Shown here in pieces: positions 21,851 to 29,166 of a stretch of 35,147 bases of DNA. Both the position numbers and the translations under genes were made by a program. How positions within the stretch are numbered: position 1 is the stretch's first letter; the number at the start of each line of letters is the position of its first letter. The notes below the pieces were generated by a model. It was not told the DNA's origin. It made no database searches and saw only the letters and a list, made by a program, of their open reading frames with translations. This stretch comes from CAZDYP01 sp964509505 (GTDB lineage Bacteria; Chloroflexota; Anaerolineae; JACRMK01): positions 1-35,147 of the forward strand of contig CAZDYP010000031.1 of the NCBI GenBank assembly GCA_964509505.1. The letters are read 5' to 3'.

Positions 21851-23206
21851 ATGTCCAACCTCGACCGCCGTCCGCCCCACAACCTCGAAGCCGAACAAGC
21901 CGTGCTGGGTGCGATCCTCATTGACTCAGATGCGATTCATCGGGTGATGTCGCTGCTGAAAAGTGAAGACTTTTTCGGCGAGCGCCATCGCTGGATTTGG
22001 GAAGCAGCCACCATACTCGCCGAGCGGCGCCAAGCGATTGATTACGTCTCGCTCGTGGATGAGCTGGAACGCCAACGCAAGCTCGACGAGATTGGCGGCT
22101 CTGGCTACATCACGTCGTTGATCAACACGGTGCCGACAGCCGCGCATGTCGAGCACTATGCGCGCATCGTCGAGCGCACTGCCACGCTGCGCCGACTCAT
22201 TGGCGCAGCGGGCGAAATCGCGGGCTTGGCGTACGGCGACGAAGGCGAGCTGGACGACATCATTGATCAATCCGAGCAAGCGATCTTCGCTGTCTCACAA
22301 CGCAAACTACAACGCGACCTCGTGCCGATTAGCGAGTTCCTGCATCAAGTTCACGAGAACGTGGACTACATGCAGGCGCACAAAGGCGAGTTCATCGGCG
22401 TGCCGACGGGTTTCAGCGCGCTCGACATGTTGTTGGGCGGCTTGCAGAAAAGCGACCTCATCATCATCGCTGCGAGGCCCTCGATCGGCAAAACCTCCTA
22501 TGCGTTGAACCTCGCGCAACACGCCGCCACGCATCAGCCACGCAAAACCGTCGCCATCTTCTCGCTCGAAATGGCGGGCGAGCAAATCGTACAGCGTCTC
22601 ATCGCCAACCTGACAGGCATTGATGGGCAGAAGCTGCGGCTCGGTCAGCTCAACGATGATGAATATGATCGGATGACCGAAGCGATTGGACGCTTGTCCG
22701 AAGCGCCGATTTACATTGACGACACGCCCGCCGCCTCACCGAACGAAATTCGCAGCAAGTCGCGCCGCTTGTACGCCGAGCGCGGCTTGGACATGATCAT
22801 CATTGACTATCTACAATTGATGCGTAGCACAGGGCGCGTCGAGAATCGCGTGCAGGAAATCGCGCAGATTTCCCGCTCGCTCAAGGCGCTGGCGCGTGAA
22901 CTCAAAGTGCCAGTGATTGCGCTCTCCCAATTGTCGCGCGCGGTCGAATCGAGACCGGATAAGCGGCCGCAGTTATCCGATTTGCGCGAATCGGGCTCGA
23001 TTGAGCAGGATGCGGATGTCGTCATGTTCCTCTTCCGCGAAGACGCTTACGACAAGGCGACCGAGCGCCCCAACATCATGGAAATCATCGTCGCCAAGCA
23101 TCGTAATGGTCCGACGGGTTCCGTTGAGCTCTATTTCAATCGCGCGCAGTCGCGCTTCGCAGATTTGGAGTATTACAAGGAAAGCGAAGGCGACCTCGCC
23201 TTTTAG
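21851..23206 (+). CDS. dnaB: Replicative DNA helicase DnaB
   Basis: The protein (451 aa) is a full-length hexameric replicative helicase. The N-terminal domain opens PPHNLEAEQAVLGAIL. The RecA-like domain has Walker A ARPSIGKTS (208-216), FSLEMAGEQ, Walker B MIIIDYLQLM (315-324), and ALSQLSRAVESR and DLRESGSIEQDADVV. The C-terminus reads IVAKHRNGPTG, where the arginine-finger region lies. There is no intein at the usual P-loop or later sites. A dnaD-like gene follows after a repeat-filled spacer, so this is a replication-initiation locus. No ribosome-binding site is visible before the ATG, but the family's N-terminal block starts within ten residues of it. Confidence 0.97.
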   Translation: MSNLDRRPPHNLEAEQAVLGAILIDSDAIHRVMSLLKSEDFFGERHRWIWEAATILAERRQAIDYVSLVDELERQRKLDEIGGSGYITSLINTVPTAAHVEHYARIVERTATLRRLIGAAGEIAGLAYGDEGELDDIIDQSEQAIFAVSQRKLQRDLVPISEFLHQVHENVDYMQAHKGEFIGVPTGFSALDMLLGGLQKSDLIIIAARPSIGKTSYALNLAQHAATHQPRKTVAIFSLEMAGEQIVQRLIANLTGIDGQKLRLGQLNDDEYDRMTEAIGRLSEAPIYIDDTPAASPNEIRSKSRRLYAERGLDMIIIDYLQLMRSTGRVENRVQEIAQISRSLKALARELKVPVIALSQLSRAVESRPDKRPQLSDLRESGSIEQDADVVMFLFREDAYDKATERPNIMEIIVAKHRNGPTGSVELYFNRAQSRFADLEYYKESEGDLAF

Positions 23207-23209
23207 CCT

Positions 23210-23285
23210 ATGGCGGATAGCAGATAGCGCATGGCAAACCTAGTCTGCCATCAGCCATCAGCCATCAGCCAGTTGCCATCGGCAA
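23210..23285. repeat. GCCATCA heptamer array between dnaB and the dnaD-like gene
   Basis: A degenerate ATGGCGGATAGCAGATAGCG block is followed by GCCATCAGCCATCAGCCATC, the approximate reverse complement. The layout is arm, short loop, opposite arm, as in the other elements. Confidence 0.82.
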
Positions 23286-23291
23286 GCTACA

Positions 23292-23969
23292 ATGTTCACT
23301 GGTTTTCCCGACGGCAAGCTCCGCGTCACACCCTTGCCCGACCTGTTCTTCAGCGAGCTGCTCGCGCAAATTGACGATCTCGCAGAGCTGAAGGTTACGC
23401 TGCATGTGTGGTGGCGTTTGGCGCACAAGGCGTCGCCATTGTGCTTGAGTTTGACCGAGTTGCGCGCCGATGTGCGAGCATGGCAAGCATTCGAGGAGCG
23501 CGCATTAGATGAGGCGTTGCGTCGCGCGGCGCAGCGTCATACCCTGTTGGAATTGCAGACAACCCCGCAGACAGGCGCGAGCGAGTGTTGGTATTTCCTC
23601 AACACTGAATCAGGCAGACGTGAAATTGAGCGAGTGCGCGCGGGCAAAATTCAATTGCAACGAGGCGCAACGGTCATGCCAGCGCTCATCGAAAAAGCGC
23701 AACCGTCCAACATCTTCACGCTGTACGAACAACACATCGGCATGTTGACGCCGCTCATCGCCGAGCAACTGCAAGCAACCGCACAAACGTATCATTCCCA
23801 ATGGATTGCCGAAGCGTTCGCTATTGCCGTGCGTGAGGGCAAGCGCAACTGGCGTTACGTCGAAGCTATCTTGCAACGCTGGGCGCGTGAGGGCAAGCGC
23901 GAGTCGCGCCCGCGCGCGATTCGCCCGACGCCGCGTGCGCCCTCGCTCAAACGCAAACGCAAAGCATGA
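23292..23969 (+). CDS. DnaD-domain replication protein
   Basis: The protein (225 aa) begins with a winged-helix-like segment (LPDLFFSELLAQIDDLAELKVTLHVWWRLAHK). At residues about 140-205 it has the DnaD (DnaB_2) domain: NIFTLYEQHIGMLTPLIAEQL, then YHSQWIAEAFAIAV, then NWRYVEAILQRW. The tail is a basic Arg/Lys/Pro-rich stretch that could bind DNA. In Firmicutes, DnaD takes part in primosome assembly and helicase loading; the adjacent dnaB gene supports the same task here. No separate DnaC/DnaI-type loader is seen in the window. The domain call is good; its precise role is by analogy. Confidence 0.85.
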   Translation: MFTGFPDGKLRVTPLPDLFFSELLAQIDDLAELKVTLHVWWRLAHKASPLCLSLTELRADVRAWQAFEERALDEALRRAAQRHTLLELQTTPQTGASECWYFLNTESGRREIERVRAGKIQLQRGATVMPALIEKAQPSNIFTLYEQHIGMLTPLIAEQLQATAQTYHSQWIAEAFAIAVREGKRNWRYVEAILQRWAREGKRESRPRAIRPTPRAPSLKRKRKA

Positions 23970-24156
23970 ACGGCTGAAAGGGTGAAGGGCTGACAAAATG
24001 AAACGCTCATGTTCAGAACTCGTGCGCGACACACCTATTGAAGAGGCAGCGTTTTCTAACGCCGCCTGAGGGAACGGGAAAACGAAGAGAGGAGGAAATG
24101 CGGCCACTCGTTTACTCATCGCCCGTTTACTCGTTTCCCTGTTTACCTAGCTCAAG
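23970..24156. other. Spacer between dnaD-like and glycosyltransferase genes
   Basis: It contains no gene I can support. Short repeats GGGTGAAGGGCTGA (about 23979-24000) and GTTTACTC-type units (24110-24150, CGTTTACTCATCGCCCGTTT and on) are visible, and the latter directly precede the glycosyltransferase start. Confidence 0.55.
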
Positions 24157-25329
24157 ATGTTACGCCTTTCTTTTATCTCCTTCATCACTACCACCCTCTC
24201 GCATCTTTTTCCCACCACGCAATTACCCAGGCTGTTTACCCCCAAGCACATCCTCATCCTCAAGCCGTGTTGTCTGGGCGATGTCATCATGGCGACGCCT
24301 GTCATTACCGTCTTGCGTCGCGCGTTTCCTGAAGCGGCCATTGATTTTGCTGTGGGTTCGTGGTCGCGTGTCGTCGTGGCAAACCATCCGCATGTGCAGC
24401 GCATCGTTGACACCGGACGAGTGGGACAAGGCGTTTATGGTTGGCGCGAGGTGTGGCAACTTGCGCAGCGCTTGCGCGCGCATCGCTATGATGTGTGTCT
24501 CACCTTAGACCGCTCACCGCGCGTGGGGATGGTCGCATGGCTCGCGGGCATTCCCTATCGCGCAGGCTTGGACAGTCGCGGGCGTGGCTTCGCGCATAAC
24601 GTGCGTGTGCCTGTGCCACCCCTTCGCTATGAGCCTGAACTTTATCTTGACGTGCCGCGCGCCCTCGCACGCAGCGCGCAAACACCACGCACCAAATTTG
24701 AATTTGCGCCGACGCAATTTTTTCCAACCGCCGAAGACCGTGAACAGGTCGCGCGCTTGCTGACCACAATTACTAATAACCAATTGCTTATTGCGATTCA
24801 CCCTGGCGGCGGCAACAACCCCGGCATGATACTCACGGCGAAGCGTTGGCCTGTGGAACGGTTCGCCGCGATCGCTGCGCGCTTGATAGAAACATACGGC
24901 GCGACGGTCGTGCTGATAGGCGCGCGTGACGATACGCCAATTACGCAGGCAGTGCGCGCGGCGATGAAACATCAGACGCAAGACCTGTCAGGTCTGATTG
25001 ACCTTACGGGACAATTGACCATCGGACAACTCGGCGCACTCTATGAGCGATGTGTGTTGATGATTGGCAACGATTCAGGCGTGTTGCATTTGGCGAATGC
25101 CGTCGGCACACCCGTCGTTGCGCTATATGGACCGAGCGACCCACGTGTGTACGGCCCCTATAATGCAAAGAGCTTGGCGCTCTGGCACGAGGTGGGTTGC
25201 AACCCATGTTTCGTGCAAGGACGCGCCCGCCCCGATTGCTGTCCGCATCACGCGATGGAGGCGATTAGTATCGAAGAGTGTTGGGAGGCGGCGCAGATTG
25301 TGTTGCGGCGACAAGGGGTGACGCGGTGA
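24157..25329 (+). CDS. Glycosyltransferase family 9 (heptosyltransferase-like) protein
   Basis: The protein (390 aa) has the GT9 layout of ADP-heptose:LPS heptosyltransferases: HILILKPCCLGDVIMATPV near the N-terminus, VVVANHPHVQRIVD, then IAIHPGGGNNP and KRWPVERFAAIA. The nucleotide-sugar block GNDSGVLHLANAVGTPVVALYGPSDP follows. Four Cys near the C-terminus (GCNPCFVQ...CCPHH) are typical of some members. Chloroflexota mostly lack LPS, so a different surface glycan is the more likely acceptor. The stop overlaps the GTG of the methyltransferase gene (GTGA), indicating coupling. The family is sure; donor and acceptor are unknown. Confidence 0.88.
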   Translation: MLRLSFISFITTTLSHLFPTTQLPRLFTPKHILILKPCCLGDVIMATPVITVLRRAFPEAAIDFAVGSWSRVVVANHPHVQRIVDTGRVGQGVYGWREVWQLAQRLRAHRYDVCLTLDRSPRVGMVAWLAGIPYRAGLDSRGRGFAHNVRVPVPPLRYEPELYLDVPRALARSAQTPRTKFEFAPTQFFPTAEDREQVARLLTTITNNQLLIAIHPGGGNNPGMILTAKRWPVERFAAIAARLIETYGATVVLIGARDDTPITQAVRAAMKHQTQDLSGLIDLTGQLTIGQLGALYERCVLMIGNDSGVLHLANAVGTPVVALYGPSDPRVYGPYNAKSLALWHEVGCNPCFVQGRARPDCCPHHAMEAISIEECWEAAQIVLRRQGVTR

Positions 25330-26126
25330 AGCTGATTTCCAGCACCAGCAACCCACGCATCAAAGCCATACGCGCCTTGCGCCAGCGCAAAGCGCGCGAG
25401 CGCACGGGCTTGTTTTTTGTCGAGGGCATTCGCATCGTCGGCGAGGCGGCGCAAAGTGGCGCGACGATTGAGACGTTGGTCGTTGTGCCTGATTGGTTGA
25501 AGAGCGAGTTCGCGCAAGGGTTGGTCGCGCACCAACGTCAACAGGGCGTGGAATGTTTGGAAGTGACGCGCGCGGTTTTTGAGGGGTTGTCGGTGAAAGA
25601 AGGTCCACAAGGCTTAGGGGCCGTCGCGTGTCAGCGCTGGGAAAAATTAGACGAGGTGCGCTTATCGTCGGAACTGTGTTGGGTCGCGCTTGATGCGGCG
25701 CAAGACGCCGGCAACCTCGGCGCGATTCTTCGCACGAGTGATGCGGTGGGTGGGGCCGGGCTAATTTTGCTGGGAAGCGCGGCTGATCCATACGCCCCTG
25801 AAGCTGTGCGCGCTTCCATGGGGGCGATTTTCAGCCAGCGATTAGTGCGCGCCAGCTTTGCGGAGTTCGTTGCCTGGAAACAGCAACATCATTACACCGT
25901 CATCGGCACATCGGACAAAGCGACACACGATTATCAAGGCATCACCTATCAATCGCCGCTCGTGATTCTGATGGGCAGCGAGCGACAAGGACTCTCGCTT
26001 GAGCAACAAGCCATTTGTGATGTGGTGGTTTCGATTCCGATGGTTGGACGCAGCGACTCGCTCAATCTTGCAGTGGCGACGAGCGTGATGTTGTATGAAG
26101 TGTTCAATCAACGGCGCAAACAATGA
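25326..26126 (+). CDS. TrmH/SpoU-family RNA 2'-O-methyltransferase
   Basis: The protein (266 aa) is a SPOUT methyltransferase that uses S-adenosylmethionine to methylate ribose in rRNA or tRNA. Motif 1 is DAGNLGAILRT (127-137), motif 2 LMGSERQGL (215-223) and motif 3 IPMVGRSDSLNLAVA (237-251), forming the trefoil knot. The N-terminal ISSTSNPRIKAIRAL...GLFFVEGIRIV is the substrate-binding (L30e-like) domain. I chose the GTG at 25326, which overlaps the TGA of the preceding gene; the longer frame from 25278 lies wholly inside that gene. A 15-bp hairpin that includes the stop codon ends the unit. The target nucleotide is unknown. Confidence 0.92.
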   Translation: MKLISSTSNPRIKAIRALRQRKARERTGLFFVEGIRIVGEAAQSGATIETLVVVPDWLKSEFAQGLVAHQRQQGVECLEVTRAVFEGLSVKEGPQGLGAVACQRWEKLDEVRLSSELCWVALDAAQDAGNLGAILRTSDAVGGAGLILLGSAADPYAPEAVRASMGAIFSQRLVRASFAEFVAWKQQHHYTVIGTSDKATHDYQGITYQSPLVILMGSERQGLSLEQQAICDVVVSIPMVGRSDSLNLAVATSVMLYEVFNQRRKQ

Positions 26127-26156
26127 AAGGGTGAACAACCGGTTCACCCTTTCATT
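26122..26156. terminator. Bidirectional terminator hairpin
   Basis: A perfect 15-bp stem (AATGAAAGGGTGAAC, 26122-26136, with GTTCACCCTTTCATT, 26142-26156) with a 5-base loop lies between the convergent methyltransferase and metallophosphoesterase genes and includes the stop codon of the former. Confidence 0.82.
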
Positions 26157-26167
26157 CCTTCAGTCCT

Positions 26168-26872
26168 TCACCGATCCTCTCGAAATTCCTGCTTGGTAAC
26201 CTCGCCGTCATCGCGCAAGTACCACATCACTACATCCGTCGTCTCATTCAACTCAATCGTCGCATAGAAGCCCATCCAGGCCGCGCCGCAATTGATAACC
26301 GTGGTGTGGTTATAGCGCTCAAGGCCGCGCGCCTCGTGGATGTGCCCGCAGACGACGAGCTGAATATGATATTGGTCGAGCGCGGCGCGCACCGCATGGC
26401 TGCCGCCGTGCTTCTTCGTCTGGGCCCAATCCACCATGCCATAAGGCGGCGAATGCGTGACGAGGACTTTGCGCGGCGCATCCGCGATGGCTTGATGACC
26501 GCTCCGCAGCCAACCGTCCATCACCTCTTCAGTCACTTCCCAGGTGTTGCCCAAGTGGGGTGTGCCACATGAGACGCCGAAGAAGCCAACGCCGCCTAGC
26601 TCGCGTCCTGCGCCTGTCAACGAGTTTCCATGCTTCACGATGTATTTTTCGATGAGCTCATCATCGCAGTTGCCTGCGACGGTCAACACGCGCGGCACAA
26701 ACGCCTCACACAGCTCGATGATGGCGATGGCTTCATCGGGACTGCCCCAGTTGGTGAGGTCGCCAGCGATGACGATGGCATCGGGCAGGGTGGGTTGTTG
26801 GGCAGCGTGGGCGAGGATGCGTCGCACGCATTGCCTGTTGCCGTGAATATCGGAGAGAGCCAAGAGTCTCAT
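26168..26872 (-). CDS. Calcineurin-like metallophosphoesterase
   Basis: The protein (234 aa from the ATG at 26872) has all five metallophosphoesterase motifs: DIHGN (D8, H10), GDLTNWG (D38), GNCDD (N68), VTHSPP (H140) and GHIHE (H177, H179). These bind two metal ions and hydrolyse phosphoesters. The layout is that of small single-domain bacterial members related to the YfcE/Icc group. A TTG two codons upstream is possible, but the family begins with the strand RLLALSDIH. A CAGAAGG repeat and then two tRNA genes lie upstream on the same strand. The substrate is unknown. Confidence 0.9.
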   Translation of the reverse strand: MRLLALSDIHGNRQCVRRILAHAAQQPTLPDAIVIAGDLTNWGSPDEAIAIIELCEAFVPRVLTVAGNCDDELIEKYIVKHGNSLTGAGRELGGVGFFGVSCGTPHLGNTWEVTEEVMDGWLRSGHQAIADAPRKVLVTHSPPYGMVDWAQTKKHGGSHAVRAALDQYHIQLVVCGHIHEARGLERYNHTTVINCGAAWMGFYATIELNETTDVVMWYLRDDGEVTKQEFREDR

Positions 26873-26879
26873 AGTCAAA

Positions 26880-26950
26880 GGCAGAAGACAGAAAGCAGAA
26901 GGCAGAAAGCTGCAGCGGTTTGCTACTGCCTTCAGCTTTCTGCCTTCTCG
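26880..26950. repeat. CAGAAGG heptamer array with inverted partner
   Basis: Units CAGAAGA/CAGAAAG/CAGAAGG/CAGAAAG (26881-26909) are followed by a short loop and the reverse complement CAGCTTTCTGCCTTCT (26933-26948). The arms pair over 16 bases. Confidence 0.88.
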
Positions 26951-26956
26951 ATAGAG

Positions 26957-27048
26957 CGGAGAGGGCGGGATTTGAACCCGCGATAGACGTTATACACGCC
27001 TATACCCACTTAGCAGGCGGGCGCCTTCGACCACTCGGCCACCTCCCC
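26957..27048 (-). tRNA. tRNA-Ser (GCU)
   Basis: A class II tRNA of 92 nt. The acceptor arm is GGGGAGG paired with CCTCTCC (one G-U), the discriminator base is G, and the T arm GCGGG-TTCAAAT-CCCGC is perfect. The anticodon loop CTGCTAA carries GCU at 27012-27014, and the long variable arm confirms serine. No CCA is encoded. It is downstream of tRNA-Ser(UGA) in the same transcription unit. Confidence 0.95.
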
Positions 27049-27049
27049 C

Positions 27050-27118
27050 TATTAGTCGCTAGTCATTAGTCGCTAGTTGCTAGCACTAACGACTAGTGAC
27101 TAACGACTAACGACTAAC
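27050..27118. repeat. CGACTAA heptamer element between two tRNA-Ser genes
   Basis: ATTAGTCGCTAGTCATTAGT and further units form one arm. CACTAACGACTAGTGACTAA and more CGACTAA units form the other, so the spacer transcript can fold into a long hairpin. The unit is the same as that at 694-783, about 26 kb away. Confidence 0.9.
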
Positions 27119-27121
27119 CTG

Positions 27122-27209
27122 CGGAGGGAGAGGGATTCGAACCCCCGATGACACTGGGTGCCATAACGGTTTTCAAGACCGCCGCATTCGTCCACTCTGC
27201 CATCCCTCC
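27122..27209 (-). tRNA. tRNA-Ser (UGA)
   Basis: A class II tRNA of 88 nt. The acceptor arm GGAGGGA pairs perfectly with TCCCTCC, the discriminator base is G, and the T loop is TTCGAAT. The anticodon loop CTTGAAA carries UGA at 27173-27175, and a long variable arm is present. No CCA is encoded. A consensus-like promoter lies 12 bases upstream. Confidence 0.95.
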
Positions 27210-27220
27210 ACGTTGCTCAC

Positions 27221-27248
27221 AGTATAACACACGCTTGGTGTCTGTCAA
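27221..27248 (-). promoter_or_regulatory. Promoter of the tRNA-Ser pair
   Basis: On the minus strand, TTGACA (27243-27248), a 16-base spacer and TATACT (27221-27226) lie just upstream of tRNA-Ser(UGA). Confidence 0.85.
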
Positions 27249-27357
27249 AAATTTTTGGCTCTACTGGTTTTGCTGTAGAACGCCTCAGTGATTTGTAGAT
27301 TCGCGCCGATGCTTGTATCGTATGCGCCCACCGTAAATTTTTCGGAGAGCACGGCCT

Positions 27358-27888
27358 ATGCAAATTCGTTTAGCGGACCTCGATGATTTAGCGAGTTGCC
27401 TCGCCCTAGACGTCTCGTATGAGACAACGCACGTCTGGCAAATGCACTTGCATGCCAGCGCACAGCGCGTGGATGTGACATTCAGTTTCGTGCGATTGCC
27501 GCGCCCTGTGACCATTCAGCAGGAAGCAGACGAACAATGGTTGCGCGCCGATTGGGATCGTCAGGAATGTTTTCTCGTCGCTGAACACGAGGGGGTGATC
27601 TTTGGTTATCTTGATATGATTACGCAACGCCGCCAGAGCACGGGCTGGATCAACAACGTGGTTGTTGGGCGAGATTATCGTCGGCATGGCATCGGCAAGG
27701 CGTTGCTCAACGCCGCGCGCTTGTGGGCGCAACAAGCCGAGTTGCGTGTGCTGCTCGCTGAAATCAACTCACGCAACTATCCCGCGCTACAACTCCTCGA
27801 AAAATTAGGCTATCGGTTTTGTGGCTTCAACGACCAACACTTCCACAGCGAAGACATCGCTATTTTCATGGCGCACCGCCTCAAGTGA
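27358..27888 (+). CDS. GNAT-family N-acetyltransferase
   Basis: The protein (176 aa) is a single-domain GNAT enzyme that moves an acetyl group from acetyl-CoA to an amine. The pyrophosphate-binding loop RDYRRHGIGKAL lies at 105-116, after the strand INNVVVG, and the C-terminal motif NSRNYPALQLLEKLGYRFCGF is typical. These features resemble RimI-like protein acetyltransferases, but the substrate is unknown. The ATG at 27358 has a weak GGAG ten bases upstream. It is divergent from the tRNA genes and convergent with the cystathionine gamma-synthase-like gene. Confidence 0.9.
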   Translation: MQIRLADLDDLASCLALDVSYETTHVWQMHLHASAQRVDVTFSFVRLPRPVTIQQEADEQWLRADWDRQECFLVAEHEGVIFGYLDMITQRRQSTGWINNVVVGRDYRRHGIGKALLNAARLWAQQAELRVLLAEINSRNYPALQLLEKLGYRFCGFNDQHFHSEDIAIFMAHRLK

Positions 27889-27905
27889 ACATTTCCTCCT
27901 CATTT

Positions 27906-27943
27906 CCCCTTATCTCCCGTTTTATTGAAAGAGAGATAAGGGG
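27906..27943. terminator. Hairpin between convergent GNAT and PLP-enzyme genes
   Basis: An 11-bp perfect stem (CCCCTTATCTC, 27906-27916, with GAGATAAGGGG, 27933-27943) is flanked by ATTT/GAAAT. It can end transcription from both sides, although the T-tracts are short. Confidence 0.6.
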
Positions 27944-27948
27944 AGAAA

Positions 27949-29067
27949 TCAGTTGAGCGCTTGAGCCAAGTCCTCCACCAAATCCTCAGGATGCTCCAAC
28001 CCGATAGATAGCCGCAACAGATTTTCGGGCGTGCGTGTGCCTGCGCCTTCGATAGACGCGCGATGCTCGACCAAACTCTCTGTCCCCCCAAGACTCGTCG
28101 CGCGCGTGAAGATTTTCAACTTTGCCGCGACTGCCATCGCCTCGTCGCGTCCGCCTCGCACTTGGAACGAGACCATCCCACCGAACAATCGCATCTGTTC
28201 CGCCGCGAGCTCGTGTCCCACATGGGTTTTGAGCCCCGGGTAATGTGCCACCTCGACGCGTGGGTGCTGCGCTAAAAATGTAGCGACACGCATAGCGTTC
28301 TCGGAATGAGCGCGCATCCGATACGGCAGCGTCTGGATGCCGCGCAACAACAGCCAACAATCGAACGGCGATGGCGCCGCGCCCTCATAGATTTGCACGG
28401 CGCGAATGCGTTGGAAGAGCGCGTCGTTTTGTTTGCCGACGACCACGCCGCCCAGCACGTCGCTGTGTCCGCCGATGTATTTCGTCGTCGCATGCATCAC
28501 GAGGTCGGCGCCGAGCGGCAACGGGTTTTGCGCGATGGGCGTCGCAAAGGTGTTGTCGCACGCGCACTGCGCGCCATGCGCGTGCGCGAGCGCTGCCATG
28601 CGCGCGAGGTTCACGATTTTCAGCAACGGGTTCGAGGGCGTCTCGACCCAAATCAATTTTGTATTGGGTCGTATCGCTTGCTCGACTTGCGTTGCATCGG
28701 TCATGTCAACAAAAGTGACTTGCAAGCCCCACGGCTGCATGAACTCCTCGAGCAAGCGACGAATGCCGCGATAGATGTCGTGCGGCGCGACGACGTGCGC
28801 GCTGGGCGACAGCGAATGCAGAATACCAGCCACCGCCGCGGTGCCCGACGAAAATGCCACCGCGCCCACACCGCCTTCGAGCTGCGCTAAACATGCTTCG
28901 AGCATCGCGCGATTGGGATTGCTGTTGCGCGTGTAGATGTGGCCATGCGGAAAGCTGCCGTCGGGGGCGCGCTCGAACGTCGTGGACAAATGAATCGGCG
29001 GAATGACCGCGCCCGTCGTGGGGTCAACCTGCCGACCTGCATGGACGGCGAGTGTTTCAATTTTCAT
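27949..29067 (-). CDS. Cystathionine gamma-synthase/gamma-lyase-family PLP enzyme
   Basis: The protein (372 aa) is a Cys/Met-metabolism PLP enzyme of normal length. The PLP Lys is K196 in HATTKYIGGHSDV. The cofactor nitrogen partner is D171 in CDNTFATP, the phosphate-binding block is SSGTAAVAG, and YTRNSNPNRAMLE and VETPSNPLL are family signatures. The group covers cystathionine gamma-synthase, cystathionine gamma-lyase and methionine gamma-lyase, which cannot be separated safely by eye; synthase or lyase is likeliest. No Met-pathway genes are near, so context does not help. It starts MKIETLAVHAG, as the family does. An inverted-repeat element lies directly upstream. Confidence 0.92.
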   Translation of the reverse strand: MKIETLAVHAGRQVDPTTGAVIPPIHLSTTFERAPDGSFPHGHIYTRNSNPNRAMLEACLAQLEGGVGAVAFSSGTAAVAGILHSLSPSAHVVAPHDIYRGIRRLLEEFMQPWGLQVTFVDMTDATQVEQAIRPNTKLIWVETPSNPLLKIVNLARMAALAHAHGAQCACDNTFATPIAQNPLPLGADLVMHATTKYIGGHSDVLGGVVVGKQNDALFQRIRAVQIYEGAAPSPFDCWLLLRGIQTLPYRMRAHSENAMRVATFLAQHPRVEVAHYPGLKTHVGHELAAEQMRLFGGMVSFQVRGGRDEAMAVAAKLKIFTRATSLGGTESLVEHRASIEGAGTRTPENLLRLSIGLEHPEDLVEDLAQALN

Positions 29068-29090
29068 GGTTTTCGATCCTTCAATTGGGT

Positions 29091-29158
29091 GTAGAGCAAG
29101 TTGGCAACTTGCTCATTTCGTATTCGCAAGAGCAGGCCAGTTAAAAACTTGCGCTACC
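29091..29158. repeat. Inverted-repeat element (GTAGAGCAAGTTGGCAACTTGCTC type)
   Basis: A perfect 9-bp hairpin GAGCAAGTT/AACTTGCTC (29094-29114) forms the left arm. A degenerate reverse complement ending AACTTGCGCTAC (to about 29158) forms the right arm. It fills the spacer between the two minus-strand genes. Confidence 0.75.
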
Positions 29159-29166
29159 TCAAGTTC

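Noticed and set aside
21851..23206. Possible intein in DnaB
   Set aside because: The protein is of normal length and both the P-loop and later motifs are uninterrupted.
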